Source: Halopolyspora algeriensis
GTDB lineage: Bacteria > Actinomycetota > Actinomycetes > Mycobacteriales > Pseudonocardiaceae
Direction: 5' to 3'
Assembly (NCBI RefSeq): GCF_003337235.1
Contig: NZ_QPJC01000005.1
Span: 124,001 to 188,000, forward strand
Length of the DNA: 64,000 nucleotides
Positions 56,171-64,000 of this stretch are shown piece after piece. Every line of letters starts with the position of its first letter. Position 1 is the first letter of the stretch. The notes beneath the pieces were generated by a model. The model made no database searches, had not been told where the DNA came from, and saw only the letters and a program-made list of their open reading frames with translations. Position numbers and translations under genes: made by a program.

Positions 56171-56794
56171 GTGAACTCCGCAACCGAGATCCTCGAACTC
56201 GGCCCCGTCGTGCCCGTGGTCGTCTTCACCGACACCGAACACGCTGTTCCCGCCGCGCAGGCCCTGCTGCGCGGCGGGATCCGCACCATCGAAGTCACCC
56301 TGCGCACTCCGGTGGCACTGCCCGCTCTCGAACGCATCGCCGCCGAAGTCCCCGACATCGTGGTCGGGGCCGGAACCATCACCGAACCCGGCCAGGCACA
56401 CGAAGCCGCCGAGGCCGGCGCCCGCTACCTGGTCACCCCCGGCTGCACCGAGCGGCTGCTGGACGACATCGACGACACCGGCCTGCCCGCCCTTCCCGGT
56501 GTCAGTACCGCCTCGGAAGCCCTGCGCCTGGCCGAGCGCGGCGCGCAGGCCCTGAAGTTCTTCCCCGCCGAACCCAGCGGCGGGGCGGCTTACCTCAAAT
56601 CCCTCACCGGCCCCCTGCCGAACCTGCGGTTCTGCCCCACGGGCGGCATCACGGCGGACAATGCGCCGAGCTACCTGTCGCTGCCCAACGTCGACTGCAT
56701 CGGTGGCTCGTGGCTGACTCCCGGCTCGGCGCTCGCCGCGGGAGACTGGGACCACGTCGAGGCCCTGGCCCGGCAGGCCGCCGAACTCGGCTGA
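56171..56794 (+). CDS. eda: 2-dehydro-3-deoxy-phosphogluconate aldolase
   Basis: Cleaves KDPG to pyruvate and glyceraldehyde-3-phosphate, completing the Entner-Doudoroff route begun by Edd. 207 residues; the Schiff-base lysine lies in ALKFFPAEPSGG, the general base in GGIRTIEVTLRTP, and phosphate binding in FCPTGGI. GTG 56171 is the start. Forms an operon with edd. With dxs at the other end of the window its products, pyruvate and glyceraldehyde-3-phosphate, are also the substrates of Dxs. Confidence 0.95.
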   Translation: MNSATEILELGPVVPVVVFTDTEHAVPAAQALLRGGIRTIEVTLRTPVALPALERIAAEVPDIVVGAGTITEPGQAHEAAEAGARYLVTPGCTERLLDDIDDTGLPALPGVSTASEALRLAERGAQALKFFPAEPSGGAAYLKSLTGPLPNLRFCPTGGITADNAPSYLSLPNVDCIGGSWLTPGSALAAGDWDHVEALARQAAELG

Positions 56795-56803
56795 GCAACC
56801 GCC

Positions 56804-56837
56804 GTGCTGCCTGCGGGCCGATCCCTGCCGGCAGCAC
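56804..56837. terminator. hairpin between eda and the HAD gene
   Basis: An 8-base-pair perfect outer stem (GTGCTGCC / GGCAGCAC) with further partial pairing inside, between convergent genes and touching the last base of the HAD gene. No clear T run. Confidence 0.5.
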
Positions 56838-57517
56838 TATGCGGCGGCCTCGGCCTCGACCGTCTCGAGCGCTTCGGTGATCGAATCGACCACCGGGAAA
56901 CCGGTGGCTTCCAGAGCGGGCCGCGCCATCACACCGGTGGTCAGCAGCACGCAATCGGCTCCCACCCGCTCGGCGGCGTGCGCGTCGTCGGCCACATCCC
57001 CGATGAGCACGGTCTCGGCGGGGTCGATTCCGAGCACGGTGACGTGCTCGGTCAGGCAGTCCGCCTTCGAACCGCCTCCGATCTCGGCGCGCAGACCGTC
57101 GATGCGGGTGAACAACGCGTTCAGACCGAAGGTCTCCACCAGCGGGACCAGCTCGTCGTGAAACCACATCGACAGCAGCGACTGGGTGCGCCCCGAGTCG
57201 ATCCAGGCCCGCAGCTTCTCGGGGACGCCGTGGGCAAGGCCGCACGTGGGCAGCAGCTCGCGGTAGGCATCGTGATAGAGCTTCTCGATCCGTGTCCAGT
57301 CGTGCTCACCGAGCGCACGCCCCAGCACGTGCTCGTAAGAGCGGTGCAGCGGGCGGCCGAACACCGCACGCCAGCGCTCGAGATCGATGTGTTCGCAGCC
57401 GAAGGCCGCACAGACCTTGTTCACCGCCGCGACCACGGCATCGTTGTCGTCGAGGAGGGTGCCGTTCCAATCCCAGATGATGTGCCGCGTGCTGCGCGCG
57501 ATGGCCGAACTCGTCAC
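56837..57517 (-). CDS. HAD-superfamily phosphatase
   Basis: A 226-residue hydrolase of the phosphoglycolate-phosphatase-like HAD group. Motif I is IIWDWNGTLLDD with the nucleophilic aspartate, a helical cap domain follows, and motif IV appears as LIGDVADDAHAA with two aspartates. Motif I has W in place of the usual F or L (DWNGT), a form seen in several actinobacterial members. It sits 55 bases after recX on the same strand. The substrate is unknown; small phosphorylated metabolites are likely. Confidence 0.86.
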   Translation of the reverse strand: MTSSAIARSTRHIIWDWNGTLLDDNDAVVAAVNKVCAAFGCEHIDLERWRAVFGRPLHRSYEHVLGRALGEHDWTRIEKLYHDAYRELLPTCGLAHGVPEKLRAWIDSGRTQSLLSMWFHDELVPLVETFGLNALFTRIDGLRAEIGGGSKADCLTEHVTVLGIDPAETVLIGDVADDAHAAERVGADCVLLTTGVMARPALEATGFPVVDSITEALETVEAEAAA

Positions 57518-57572
57518 CCGCCGAGCCTACGGGTTCACGATCACCACGACCAAGCTCCGTCACTCGTTTCGA

Positions 57573-58268
57573 TCAGCGAGGCTCCGGATCGTCCACATCG
57601 GCACCGTCCACAGCGAAGTCCTCGGTTTCCGTATCCCCGACTTCCGGATCCTCGGTTTCTTCCCGCACCACCCGGAAAGCCAGGCCCTCGCTGTAGCCCT
57701 TGCGTGCCAGCATCGCCACCAGGCGGCGGGTTCTGGCAACGGGGGCCACGGCACGCATGCCGCGTAGCTTGCGCCGCACCAGCTCCCGCGCTCGCCGGGC
57801 CTCCGCATCATCGTCCACTTGGGACACTGCCTCGGCGATCGCCTCGTCGTCGACGCCCTTGCGGTGCAGTTCGGCCCGCAGCGCTCTGCGCCCGACCCCT
57901 TGGTGCTCGTGCCGTTGACGCACCCAGCTCTCGGCGAAGGCGGCGTCGTCGATCAGACCTGCCTGTTCGAACTTCTGCAGCACGCCGTCCGCCGTCTCGG
58001 CGGGGATGCCTTTGCGCAGCAGCGCCTGCATCAGTTCGGAGCGGCTCCGTGCCCGGGCGGCCAGCAGGCGGTACACGGTTTCCCGAGCAAGCTGCTCGGG
58101 TGCCTGCGGAGCCTTCGTCGAGCGAGGCGCCTCGGTCTCGCCCTCGTCGGTACCGGCTTCGCCGGGGGCAGCACGGTTCGGCTCGCCGTGGCTCTCGCTG
58201 CCGTACGGGTCGTCGTGGAAGCGGCTGCGGGAACCGCTCCCACGACGACCCGAGTCCGCGGTGCTCAT
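57573..58268 (-). CDS. recX: RecA modulator RecX
   Basis: Inhibits RecA filament growth and ATPase. 231 residues: an unusually long polar N terminus of about 60 residues, then the three-helix RecX repeats (LLAARARSRSELMQALLRKG, LIDDAAFAESWVRQRH, GVGRRALRAELHRKGV) and an acidic tail. Starts nine bases after the recA stop, so the two are co-transcribed, as in mycobacteria. Confidence 0.93.
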   Translation of the reverse strand: MSTADSGRRGSGSRSRFHDDPYGSESHGEPNRAAPGEAGTDEGETEAPRSTKAPQAPEQLARETVYRLLAARARSRSELMQALLRKGIPAETADGVLQKFEQAGLIDDAAFAESWVRQRHEHQGVGRRALRAELHRKGVDDEAIAEAVSQVDDDAEARRARELVRRKLRGMRAVAPVARTRRLVAMLARKGYSEGLAFRVVREETEDPEVGDTETEDFAVDGADVDDPEPR

Positions 58269-58277
58269 GACGGTGCC

Positions 58278-60431
58278 TTAGAAGTCGACCGGGGCGGGCT
58301 CGGCTTCGGTCTCCTCCGACTCCGGCTGTGCCGCACCGATACCCAGCTTCTCCTTGATCCGCTTCTCGATCTCGTTGGCGACGTCCGGGTTGTCCCGCAG
58401 GAACTTGCGGGCGTTCTCCTTGCCCTGGCCGAGCTGATCGCCCTCGTAGGTGTACCAGGCACCGGACTTGCGGATGAAGCTCTGCTCGACACCCATGTCG
58501 ATCAGCGAGCCCTCACGGCTGATGCCCTGACCGTAGATGATGTCGAACTCGGCCTGCTTGAACGGCGGGCTGACCTTGTTCTTGACCACCTTCACCCGGG
58601 TGCGGTTGCCCACCGCATCGGAGCCGTCCTTCAACGTCTCGATCCGACGCACGTCCAGCCGCACCGACGAGTAGAACTTCAGCGCCTTCCCGCCCGTGGT
58701 GGTCTCGGGTGAGTTGTGGACCATGACACCGTCGACGAAATAGTTGTGGTTGCCTTCCACCTCGATGTCGAAGCGGTTCATCCCTCGAGTCTCGGGCTTG
58801 ACGTGAATATCGAGGATCCGTGCGGGCACCAGTCGCATTTCGGGATCAACAAAAACCGGCTTCACGGCACACTGCCCTCGATACCGAGGCAGCAGCTTGT
58901 ATTCCATCGACGGATGCACGTACGGCGCGATCAACTCCTGGAATTTCGCCGTGGACGCGGTCGAGAACTGGAGTACAGACACTCCACGCCGACCACGGCT
59001 GGTGAGCTTGACATCCAGGTCGTAAGTGTCACGCAGGTACTCCACGACCCGTTCCCGGCTGCCCGGGCTCATCGCCTCGAGGCAGATCTCGATCCGACCG
59101 CTGCCTCCGTGCGTGCGCTCCTGCGCTCCCTTCGAGCGGACGGTGAAGCACCCGTCGTCCATGTACCAGACGGCCAGCGCCAACGGGGTCAGTGCCTTGA
59201 GGTAGTCCCAGGACAGATGCTTCTTGCCGTCACCGAAGTACACCGCCTCGTACAGCTCGTGAAGCTCCGGCAGCGGCGTGAAGTCGGTGAAGGCAGCACC
59301 CTTGGCGTTCTCGGTACGACTGGAGGAAACATTGCCGAGCAGTTCCGTCTTCCAGTCGAGATATGCGGTCTGTTGAACGCCGTGTCCCATTCGGAATCGG
59401 ACACCATGGCGATCCCGCTGGTTCGGCGAGAGACTGCCATCGCCCATCAAGGATCCGAGCACGACCTGCCACTGCTGATCACCGAGCACGTGCTCTTCCG
59501 AGGTCAGCAGTCGGTCTCCGGCCATCAGTTCCCCGGCTTCGCGCCAACCGCCGGGTGTGCGAACCAGATGATTGGCGGTCGCTGCGAACTGTGCCCGGCC
59601 GTTCTTGCCGGACTTGGCAACCGTGAACTGAAGGAACTCGTCCGTCGGGCCGTTGTTGAACCAGTTCACAATCTTGCGAGGAACGATGCGATCGGACTCC
59701 GGATCGTAGGACATCACCTCGACGTCTCTCTTCTGATTGACGATCTTGCCGATCTTTTCCTGAGAACCGTCCGCGAGTGTCACTCGAGTGGAGTAATGCA
59801 TGCATCCGAACATGACCCCGACTTTTTCGCGGAGCTGGTTGATGAAGATGGCTGTGGTCTGAGCGCTGTAGAGAGCCGAGGTGAGCTTGCGCAGGGCCTG
59901 GCTCATCAGGCGGGCCTGGAGGCCGACGTGGCTGTCGCCCATCTCCCCCTCGATCTCGGCGCGCGGCACCAGTGCGGCCACCGAGTCGATGGCGATGATG
60001 TCCAGCGCGCCGGAGCGGATCAGCATGTCCGCGATCTCCAGCGCCTGTTCACCGGTGTCGGGCTGGGAGACCAGCAGGGAATCGGTGTCCACGCCGATCG
60101 CCTTGGCGTAGTCCGGGTCGAGGGCGTGCTCGGCGTCGATGAACGCCGCCGTGCCGCCTTCCTGCTGCGCCCCGGCCACGGCGTGCAGGGCCACCGAGGT
60201 CTTGCCGCTGCTCTCGGGGCCGTAGATCTCCACGATCCGGCCACGCGGCAGGCCACCGACGCCGAGTGCCACATCCAGTGAGATGGACCCGGTGGGGATG
60301 GCCGCGACCGGCGTGCGCGACTCCTCGCCGAGCCGCATCACCGATCCCTTGCCGAACTGCTTGTCGATCTGGGCGAGGGCGAGCTCCAGGGCCTTGCCCT
60401 TGTCGGGGCCCTTGTCGGATGTTGCTGCCAT
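58278..60431 (-). CDS. recA: recombinase RecA precursor containing an intein
   Basis: Homologous recombination ATPase and LexA co-protease. The 717-residue precursor should yield a 353-residue RecA after removal of a 364-residue intein (residues 210-573). Extein features: Walker A GPESSGKT (71-78), Walker [13 protein letters not shown] (143-154), [12 protein letters not shown] just before the insertion, and [18 protein letters not shown] just after it. The tail ends in acidic residues ([14 protein letters not shown]). ATG 60431 is supported by family length. Order DUF3046-recA-recX matches M. tuberculosis. A LexA box and a TATGAT -10 lie about 120-140 bases upstream. Confidence 0.97.
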   Translation of the reverse strand: MAATSDKGPDKGKALELALAQIDKQFGKGSVMRLGEESRTPVAAIPTGSISLDVALGVGGLPRGRIVEIYGPESSGKTSVALHAVAGAQQEGGTAAFIDAEHALDPDYAKAIGVDTDSLLVSQPDTGEQALEIADMLIRSGALDIIAIDSVAALVPRAEIEGEMGDSHVGLQARLMSQALRKLTSALYSAQTTAIFINQLREKVGVMFGCMHYSTRVTLADGSQEKIGKIVNQKRDVEVMSYDPESDRIVPRKIVNWFNNGPTDEFLQFTVAKSGKNGRAQFAATANHLVRTPGGWREAGELMAGDRLLTSEEHVLGDQQWQVVLGSLMGDGSLSPNQRDRHGVRFRMGHGVQQTAYLDWKTELLGNVSSSRTENAKGAAFTDFTPLPELHELYEAVYFGDGKKHLSWDYLKALTPLALAVWYMDDGCFTVRSKGAQERTHGGSGRIEICLEAMSPGSRERVVEYLRDTYDLDVKLTSRGRRGVSVLQFSTASTAKFQELIAPYVHPSMEYKLLPRYRGQCAVKPVFVDPEMRLVPARILDIHVKPETRGMNRFDIEVEGNHNYFVDGVMVHNSPETTTGGKALKFYSSVRLDVRRIETLKDGSDAVGNRTRVKVVKNKVSPPFKQAEFDIIYGQGISREGSLIDMGVEQSFIRKSGAWYTYEGDQLGQGKENARKFLRDNPDVANEIEKRIKEKLGIGAAQPESEETEAEPAPVDF
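58713..59804 (-). mobile_element. RecA intein with LAGLIDADG homing endonuclease
   Basis: A 364-residue in-frame insertion. It begins with Cys (C210) and ends VHN (N573), followed by Ser as the first C-extein residue: the splicing residues C, H-N and S are all there. Block B has T285-A-N-H288. Two LAGLIDADG motifs appear intact, LGSLMGDG (325-332) and [11 protein letters not shown] (417-427), so the endonuclease may be active. It splits MFG/SPETTT, the site used by the M. leprae RecA intein, not the VKNK/C site of M. tuberculosis. Codon third positions are visibly poorer in G and C than in the flanking recA, consistent with transfer. Confidence 0.95.
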
Positions 60432-60549
60432 CGGGGGTCCACCTCGATCGAATCGAACTGTGTCGTGTCGGAACCGACGCTACGGGCTGGGGCCGACAAT
60501 CCACCCTCGGGCCTGCGAATCTGTGGACAGCCGGGCTCCTTGTGAATAC

Positions 60550-60572
60550 ATCATAGCCGAACTCCTGTTCGA
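60550..60572 (-). promoter_or_regulatory. LexA box and -10 element of recA
   Basis: On the minus strand TCGAAC-AGGA-GTTCGG (60572 to 60557) is a near-perfect SOS box. One base later TATGAT (60555 to 60550) is a near-consensus -10, so LexA would cover the spacer. No good -35 is seen (CCGCTT at 17 bases). The leader to the recA ATG is about 110 bases and includes CTGTCCACA, one base off a DnaA box. Confidence 0.88.
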
Positions 60573-60653
60573 AGCGGTAAGCGACACGCCGAGAGGGCAC
60601 CGACTTCCCCGCGGTCTCCCGAAGACCGTCGGGACCATCGACGGTGCCCGGGC

Positions 60654-60848
60654 TCACCGGCGTTCGGGCGGGACCTCGAGCGCCTCGCACAGCGCGAACC
60701 ACACCTGCTTGGGTTCCATCCCGGCGTCCAGGGCCTGGTCGGCGGTGCGATGGCCGAGCGAGGCCAGCACGAAGTCCCGGGTCAGCGTGTCGGCACGGAT
60801 CTCGCCGAACTCCTCGGTCATCCGGCGGCGAAAGACGGTGTGGCGCAT
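60654..60848 (-). CDS. DUF3046 family protein
   Basis: A 64-residue protein found just upstream of recA in actinobacteria (Rv2738c). It begins MRHTVFRRRMTEEFGEIRAD and continues RDFVLASLGHRTADQALDAG, then EPKQVWFALCEALEVP, the whole family consensus. ATG 60848 has GGGAGAAG six bases upstream; the long frame upstream of it is antisense to other genes. A TAACCT hexamer 30 bases upstream is a candidate -10. Function unknown. Confidence 0.9.
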   Translation of the reverse strand: MRHTVFRRRMTEEFGEIRADTLTRDFVLASLGHRTADQALDAGMEPKQVWFALCEALEVPPERR

Positions 60849-60876
60849 GCTTCTCCCGATCGGCGGCGGCGCCTCC

Positions 60877-60896
60877 AGGTTACGGGGCGGTACCCT
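60877..60896. promoter_or_regulatory. compact divergent -10 elements, DUF3046 gene / small membrane gene
   Basis: TAACCT (60882 to 60877, minus) points to the DUF3046 gene and TACCCT (60891-60896, plus) points to the small gene whose GTG follows six bases later. Only eight bases separate them. No clear -35 elements were found. Confidence 0.45.
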
Positions 60897-60902
60897 GGCG
60901 GT

Positions 60903-61067
60903 GTGCTTGTCCTGCAAGGTGTCCCGGTCCTGCTGCACGGTGATCCGCTCCTGCAAGGCGATCCGACCGGGCTCTCCTCGTGGCCGGGGCGCCTGGTCAT
61001 CGCGGCCATTCTGCTGTCCGTGCTCGTTCTCGCGGTGCGCTGGTTCCGGGACCAGCGCAAGCGCTGA
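60903..61067 (+). CDS. small single-helix membrane protein
   Basis: A 54-residue candidate, shorter than usual gene-calling limits. GTG 60903 lies six bases after TACCCT, the same leaderless arrangement as the DUF3093 gene. The product starts MLVLQGVPVLLHGDPLLQGDP, has one membrane helix (LVIAAILLSVLVLAVRW) and ends FRDQRKR, the positive charge expected for an N-out protein. It ends about 116 bases before the Lhr-type helicase gene. Function unknown; the gene is inferred from promoter and composition. Confidence 0.55.
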   Translation: MLVLQGVPVLLHGDPLLQGDPTGLSSWPGRLVIAAILLSVLVLAVRWFRDQRKR

Positions 61068-61182
61068 GTCCGCCGCGCGCGTTGCCTGCGCCGCGGCGGC
61101 GCGCGGGACTGCCGGTCGCGCACGGTGATCGGGCGCGGCCGGTGCCGGTTTCGGTGTCGGAGACATGGTCCAGCATGGGGAC

Positions 61183-64000
61183 GTGACCGACGCGCTGGCT
61201 GCTTTCTCCCCCGCGACCAGGGAGTGGTTCCACGGGGCATTTCCCGCGCCGACCGAGTCCCAGGTGGGCGCGTGGGAGGCCATCAACGGTGGGGAGCACG
61301 CGCTGGTCGTGGCACCGACCGGTTCGGGCAAGACGCTGGCCGCCTTCCTGTCCGCCCTGGACCGCCTCGCCACCAGCACCGTCCCGGCCGATCCGCACCA
61401 TCGCTGCCGAGTGCTCTACGTCTCGCCGATGAAAGCTCTCGCCGTGGATGTGGAGCGGAACCTGCGCGCACCGCTGGCGGGTATCCGCCAGGCGGCGCGG
61501 CGTCTCGGTGGGGCCCCGCCGGAGATCACCGTGGGGATCCGGACCGGTGACACACCGGCCGATCAGCGGCGTGCGTTCGCGCGGAAACCACCCGACGTCC
61601 TCGTCACGACACCGGAGTCCCTGTTTCTGGTGCTGACCTCGGCGGCGCGCGAGTCGCTGCGCGGTGTGGACACCGTGATCGTCGACGAGGTGCACGCGGT
61701 GGCCGGAACCAAGCGCGGCGCGCACCTGGCGCTGTCGTTGGAGCGTCTGGACGCGTTGCTGGAGCGTCCGGCCCAGCGCATCGGCTTGTCGGCCACGGTG
61801 CGGCCGGTGGAGGAGGTCGGCACGTTCCTGGCCGGTGGGCGTGCGGTGCGCACGGTGCAGCCACCGAACCCGAAGCAGGTCGAGGTCTCGGTCGAGGTGC
61901 CGGTGGAGGACATGTCCGCTCCGGAGGCATCGACGGGGCCGGGAACCCCGGATACGGCGCCGGCCGGTGGGGGCGGGGATCCGGGCACCGAAGCCGAGCC
62001 ACGGGCGTCGATCTGGCCGGCGCTGCAGCGCCGTGTCGTGGAGCTGATCCGCCACCGGAACTCCACGATCGTGTTCGCCAATTCGCGACGGCTGGCCGAG
62101 CGGCTGACCGCGGGCATCAACGAGATCGTCTCGGAAGAGGCCGGGGCGGGATCCGATCCGCAGCGCTTTCCCGCCGAGGTGGTGGGTGGTTCGGGGATCA
62201 CCACCGGTGCGGCCGTGGTGCTGGCCAAGGCCCATCACGGGTCCATGTCCAAACAGCAGCGCTCCGAGGTGGAGGAGGAGCTCAAGTCCGGGCGGCTGGC
62301 GTGTGTGGTGGCGACCTCGTCACTGGAGCTGGGCATCGACATGGGGGCGGTGGACCTGGTCGTGCAGGTCGAGACCCCGCCGAGTGTCGCTTCCGGGATG
62401 CAGCGCGTCGGCCGCGGTGGTCACCAGGTCGGTGCGGTTTCCCGCGGTGTCGTGTTTCCGAAGTTCCGCGGTGATCTCGTGGGGTGTGCGGTGGTGTCCG
62501 AGCGGATGCGCGAGGGCCTGATCGAGTCCCTGTCGATGCCGCGCAATCCCCTCGACGTGCTGGCCCAGCAGGTGGTCGCGATGGTGGCCATGGAGACGTG
62601 GGACTCGGAGTCGCTGGCCGCGCTCGTGCGCCGGGCCGCCCCTTTCACGAGACTGCCGGACTCGGCGCTGCATGCGGTGCTGGACATGCTCGCCGGCCGG
62701 TATCCGAGTGCGGAGTTCGGGGAGTTGCGTGCGCGGATCGTGTGGGACCGGGTCACCGGCGAGTTGCGCGCGCGTCCCGGTGCGCAGCGTCTCGCGGTCA
62801 CCTCGGGGGGCACGATTCCGGATCGGGGACTGTTCACGGTGGCGACTCCCGGTGATGGCGCCTCGGGGGGTCGCGGCGGGGTTCGGGTCGGTGAGCTCGA
62901 CGAGGAGATGGTCTACGAGTCACGGGTGGGGGACACGTTCCTGCTCGGGACGTCGTCGTGGAAGGTCACCGACATCACGCATGATCGCGTGGTGGTGGTC
63001 CCCGCACCGGGGCAGCCGGCTCGGATGCCGTTCTGGAAGGGCGACTCTCCGGGGCGACCGCTGGAGCTGGGGCGGGCGATGGGCGCCTTCGTGCGGGAGC
63101 TGTCCACGGCGGGTTCCGACGCGGCCGGTGCACGGATCGAGCGAGCGGGGCTGGACTCCCGGGCGCGGGAGAATCTGCTGTCCTATGTGGAAGAGCAGCG
63201 CCGCGCCACCGGCCGGGTGCCCGATGACCGCACGATCGTGGTGGAGCGCTTCCGCGATGAGCTCGGTGACTGGCGCATGGTGGTGCATTCCCCGTTCGGC
63301 GCACAGGTCAACGCACCGTGGGCGCTGGTGATCGGGGCGCGGTTGCGGCAGCGGCGGGGGATCGATCCGCAGGTGGTCTCGTCCGACGACGGGATCGTGC
63401 TGCGGCTGGCCGACGCGCTCGACGAGTCCGGGGCGGAGGTACTGCCCACCGTCGAGGATCTCCTGCTGGAGCCGGACGAGGTGCAGCAGGTGGTCGGCGA
63501 CGAGATCGGCGGTTCGGCGCTGTTCGCGTCCCGGTTCCGGGAGTGTGCCGCGCGGGCGTTGTTGTTGCCGCGGCGGGATCCGCGGCGACGCTCACCGCTG
63601 TGGCAGCAGCGGCAGCGTGCGGCGCAGTTGTTGGAGGTGGCCTCGCAGTACGAGCGGTTTCCGATCGTGCTGGAGGCGATGCGCGAGTGTGTGCAGGATG
63701 TCTACGACGTTCCCGGACTGGCCGAGGTGATGTCGCAGGTGGCGTCCCGACGGGTGCGTGTGGTCGAGGTCGAGACCACCGTGCCGTCGCCGTTCGCCCG
63801 GACGCTGCTGTTCGGCTATATCGGGATGTTCCTGTACGAGGCCGATGCGCCGCTGGCCGAGCGCCGGTCGGCCGCGTTGAGTCTGGATTCCACCCTGCTG
63901 GCCGAGTTGCTCGGGTCGGAGGCGCTGCGCGAGCTGCTGGATCCGCAGGTGGTGACCGAGGTGGAGGCTCGGCTGCAGCGGCTCGAACCGTCGAGGCAGG
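61183..64000 (+). CDS. lhr: Lhr-type superfamily 2 helicase (partial, runs off the window)
   Basis: The first 939 codons of a large DNA repair helicase. Motifs: PTESQVGAWEAINGG, Walker A APTGSGKTLAAF, Walker B DEVHAVAG, IGLSATVRPVE, then the second RecA-like domain with KAHHGSMSKQQR, ATSSLELGIDMG and GMQRVGRGGHQ. The winged-helix and Lhr core domains follow (LDVLAQQVVAM). Lhr of mycobacteria is about 1,500 residues, so about 560 are beyond the edge. GTG 61183 gives MTDALAAFSPATREWF; an in-frame ATG at 61165 is possible. Likely role: 3'-5' DNA translocase in DNA damage repair. Confidence 0.92.
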   Translation, partial: MTDALAAFSPATREWFHGAFPAPTESQVGAWEAINGGEHALVVAPTGSGKTLAAFLSALDRLATSTVPADPHHRCRVLYVSPMKALAVDVERNLRAPLAGIRQAARRLGGAPPEITVGIRTGDTPADQRRAFARKPPDVLVTTPESLFLVLTSAARESLRGVDTVIVDEVHAVAGTKRGAHLALSLERLDALLERPAQRIGLSATVRPVEEVGTFLAGGRAVRTVQPPNPKQVEVSVEVPVEDMSAPEASTGPGTPDTAPAGGGGDPGTEAEPRASIWPALQRRVVELIRHRNSTIVFANSRRLAERLTAGINEIVSEEAGAGSDPQRFPAEVVGGSGITTGAAVVLAKAHHGSMSKQQRSEVEEELKSGRLACVVATSSLELGIDMGAVDLVVQVETPPSVASGMQRVGRGGHQVGAVSRGVVFPKFRGDLVGCAVVSERMREGLIESLSMPRNPLDVLAQQVVAMVAMETWDSESLAALVRRAAPFTRLPDSALHAVLDMLAGRYPSAEFGELRARIVWDRVTGELRARPGAQRLAVTSGGTIPDRGLFTVATPGDGASGGRGGVRVGELDEEMVYESRVGDTFLLGTSSWKVTDITHDRVVVVPAPGQPARMPFWKGDSPGRPLELGRAMGAFVRELSTAGSDAAGARIERAGLDSRARENLLSYVEEQRRATGRVPDDRTIVVERFRDELGDWRMVVHSPFGAQVNAPWALVIGARLRQRRGIDPQVVSSDDGIVLRLADALDESGAEVLPTVEDLLLEPDEVQQVVGDEIGGSALFASRFRECAARALLLPRRDPRRRSPLWQQRQRAAQLLEVASQYERFPIVLEAMRECVQDVYDVPGLAEVMSQVASRRVRVVEVETTVPSPFARTLLFGYIGMFLYEADAPLAERRSAALSLDSTLLAELLGSEALRELLDPQVVTEVEARLQRLEPSRQ

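Overview
The window is about 64 kb of high-GC DNA packed with genes on both strands. Many starts are GTG, many neighbours overlap by four bases (ATGA/GTGA), and several promoters look leaderless. The gene order follows a block known from Mycobacterium tuberculosis: dxs, trmA-like, K+ permease, ceoB-ceoC, DUF3159, OB-fold, DUF3710, dut, DUF3093, DUF4193, cei, suhB, ppgK, sigA, then sigB, ideR, nrdR, lexA, hflX, dapF, miaA, DUF349, miaB, recX, recA, DUF3046. Insertions absent from mycobacteria (galK-galE, a deacetylase/acetyltransferase pair, edd-eda, a gluABCD transporter, class II ribonucleotide reductase) suggest a Pseudonocardiales-type filamentous actinomycete. The order-level placement is inference. 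No tRNA, rRNA, CRISPR array, transposase or prophage was seen; the window looks like conserved core chromosome.

Layout. 0-7 kb: isoprenoid synthesis (dxs), an RNA m5U methyltransferase, a KimA-like potassium permease and a divergent pair of RCK/TrkA proteins. 7-16 kb: small conserved actinobacterial proteins, dUTPase, cell-envelope protein Cei, inositol monophosphatase, polyphosphate glucokinase and the principal sigma factor. 16-25 kb: helicase, BrkB-like membrane protein, DUF3039, DUF3099, an N5-type methyltransferase coupled to D-aminoacyl-tRNA deacylase, sigB, a tyrosine phosphatase and a lipoprotein. 25-34 kb: a two-gene operon for an AcuC-like deacetylase and a GNAT/acyl-CoA-ligase acetyltransferase, a sulfurtransferase, then ideR-galK-galE and a DUF4192 protein. 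34-46 kb: secreted peptidase, nrdR-nrdJ, a ChiZ-position membrane protein without LysM, lexA, hflX, dapF and miaA. 46-54 kb: DUF349 protein, miaB, gluABCD and a shortened solute-binding lipoprotein. 54-64 kb: Entner-Doudoroff genes edd-eda, a HAD phosphatase, recX, recA carrying an intein, DUF3046 and the start of an Lhr-type helicase that runs off the end.

Regulatory logic visible in the DNA. LexA boxes lie at lexA and recA, giving a classical SOS circuit. NrdR-type boxes precede nrdR-nrdJ. An ECF-type motif lies upstream of sigB. Two very compact divergent promoters drive dut/DUF3093 and DUF3046/a small membrane protein. The points most worth a second look are the recA intein at the M. leprae-type site, the single-lobe solute-binding protein beside gluABCD, the LysM-less ChiZ-like protein, the acetylation/deacetylation operon, the KimA-RCK potassium locus, and a pair of consensus DnaA boxes far from any visible origin.
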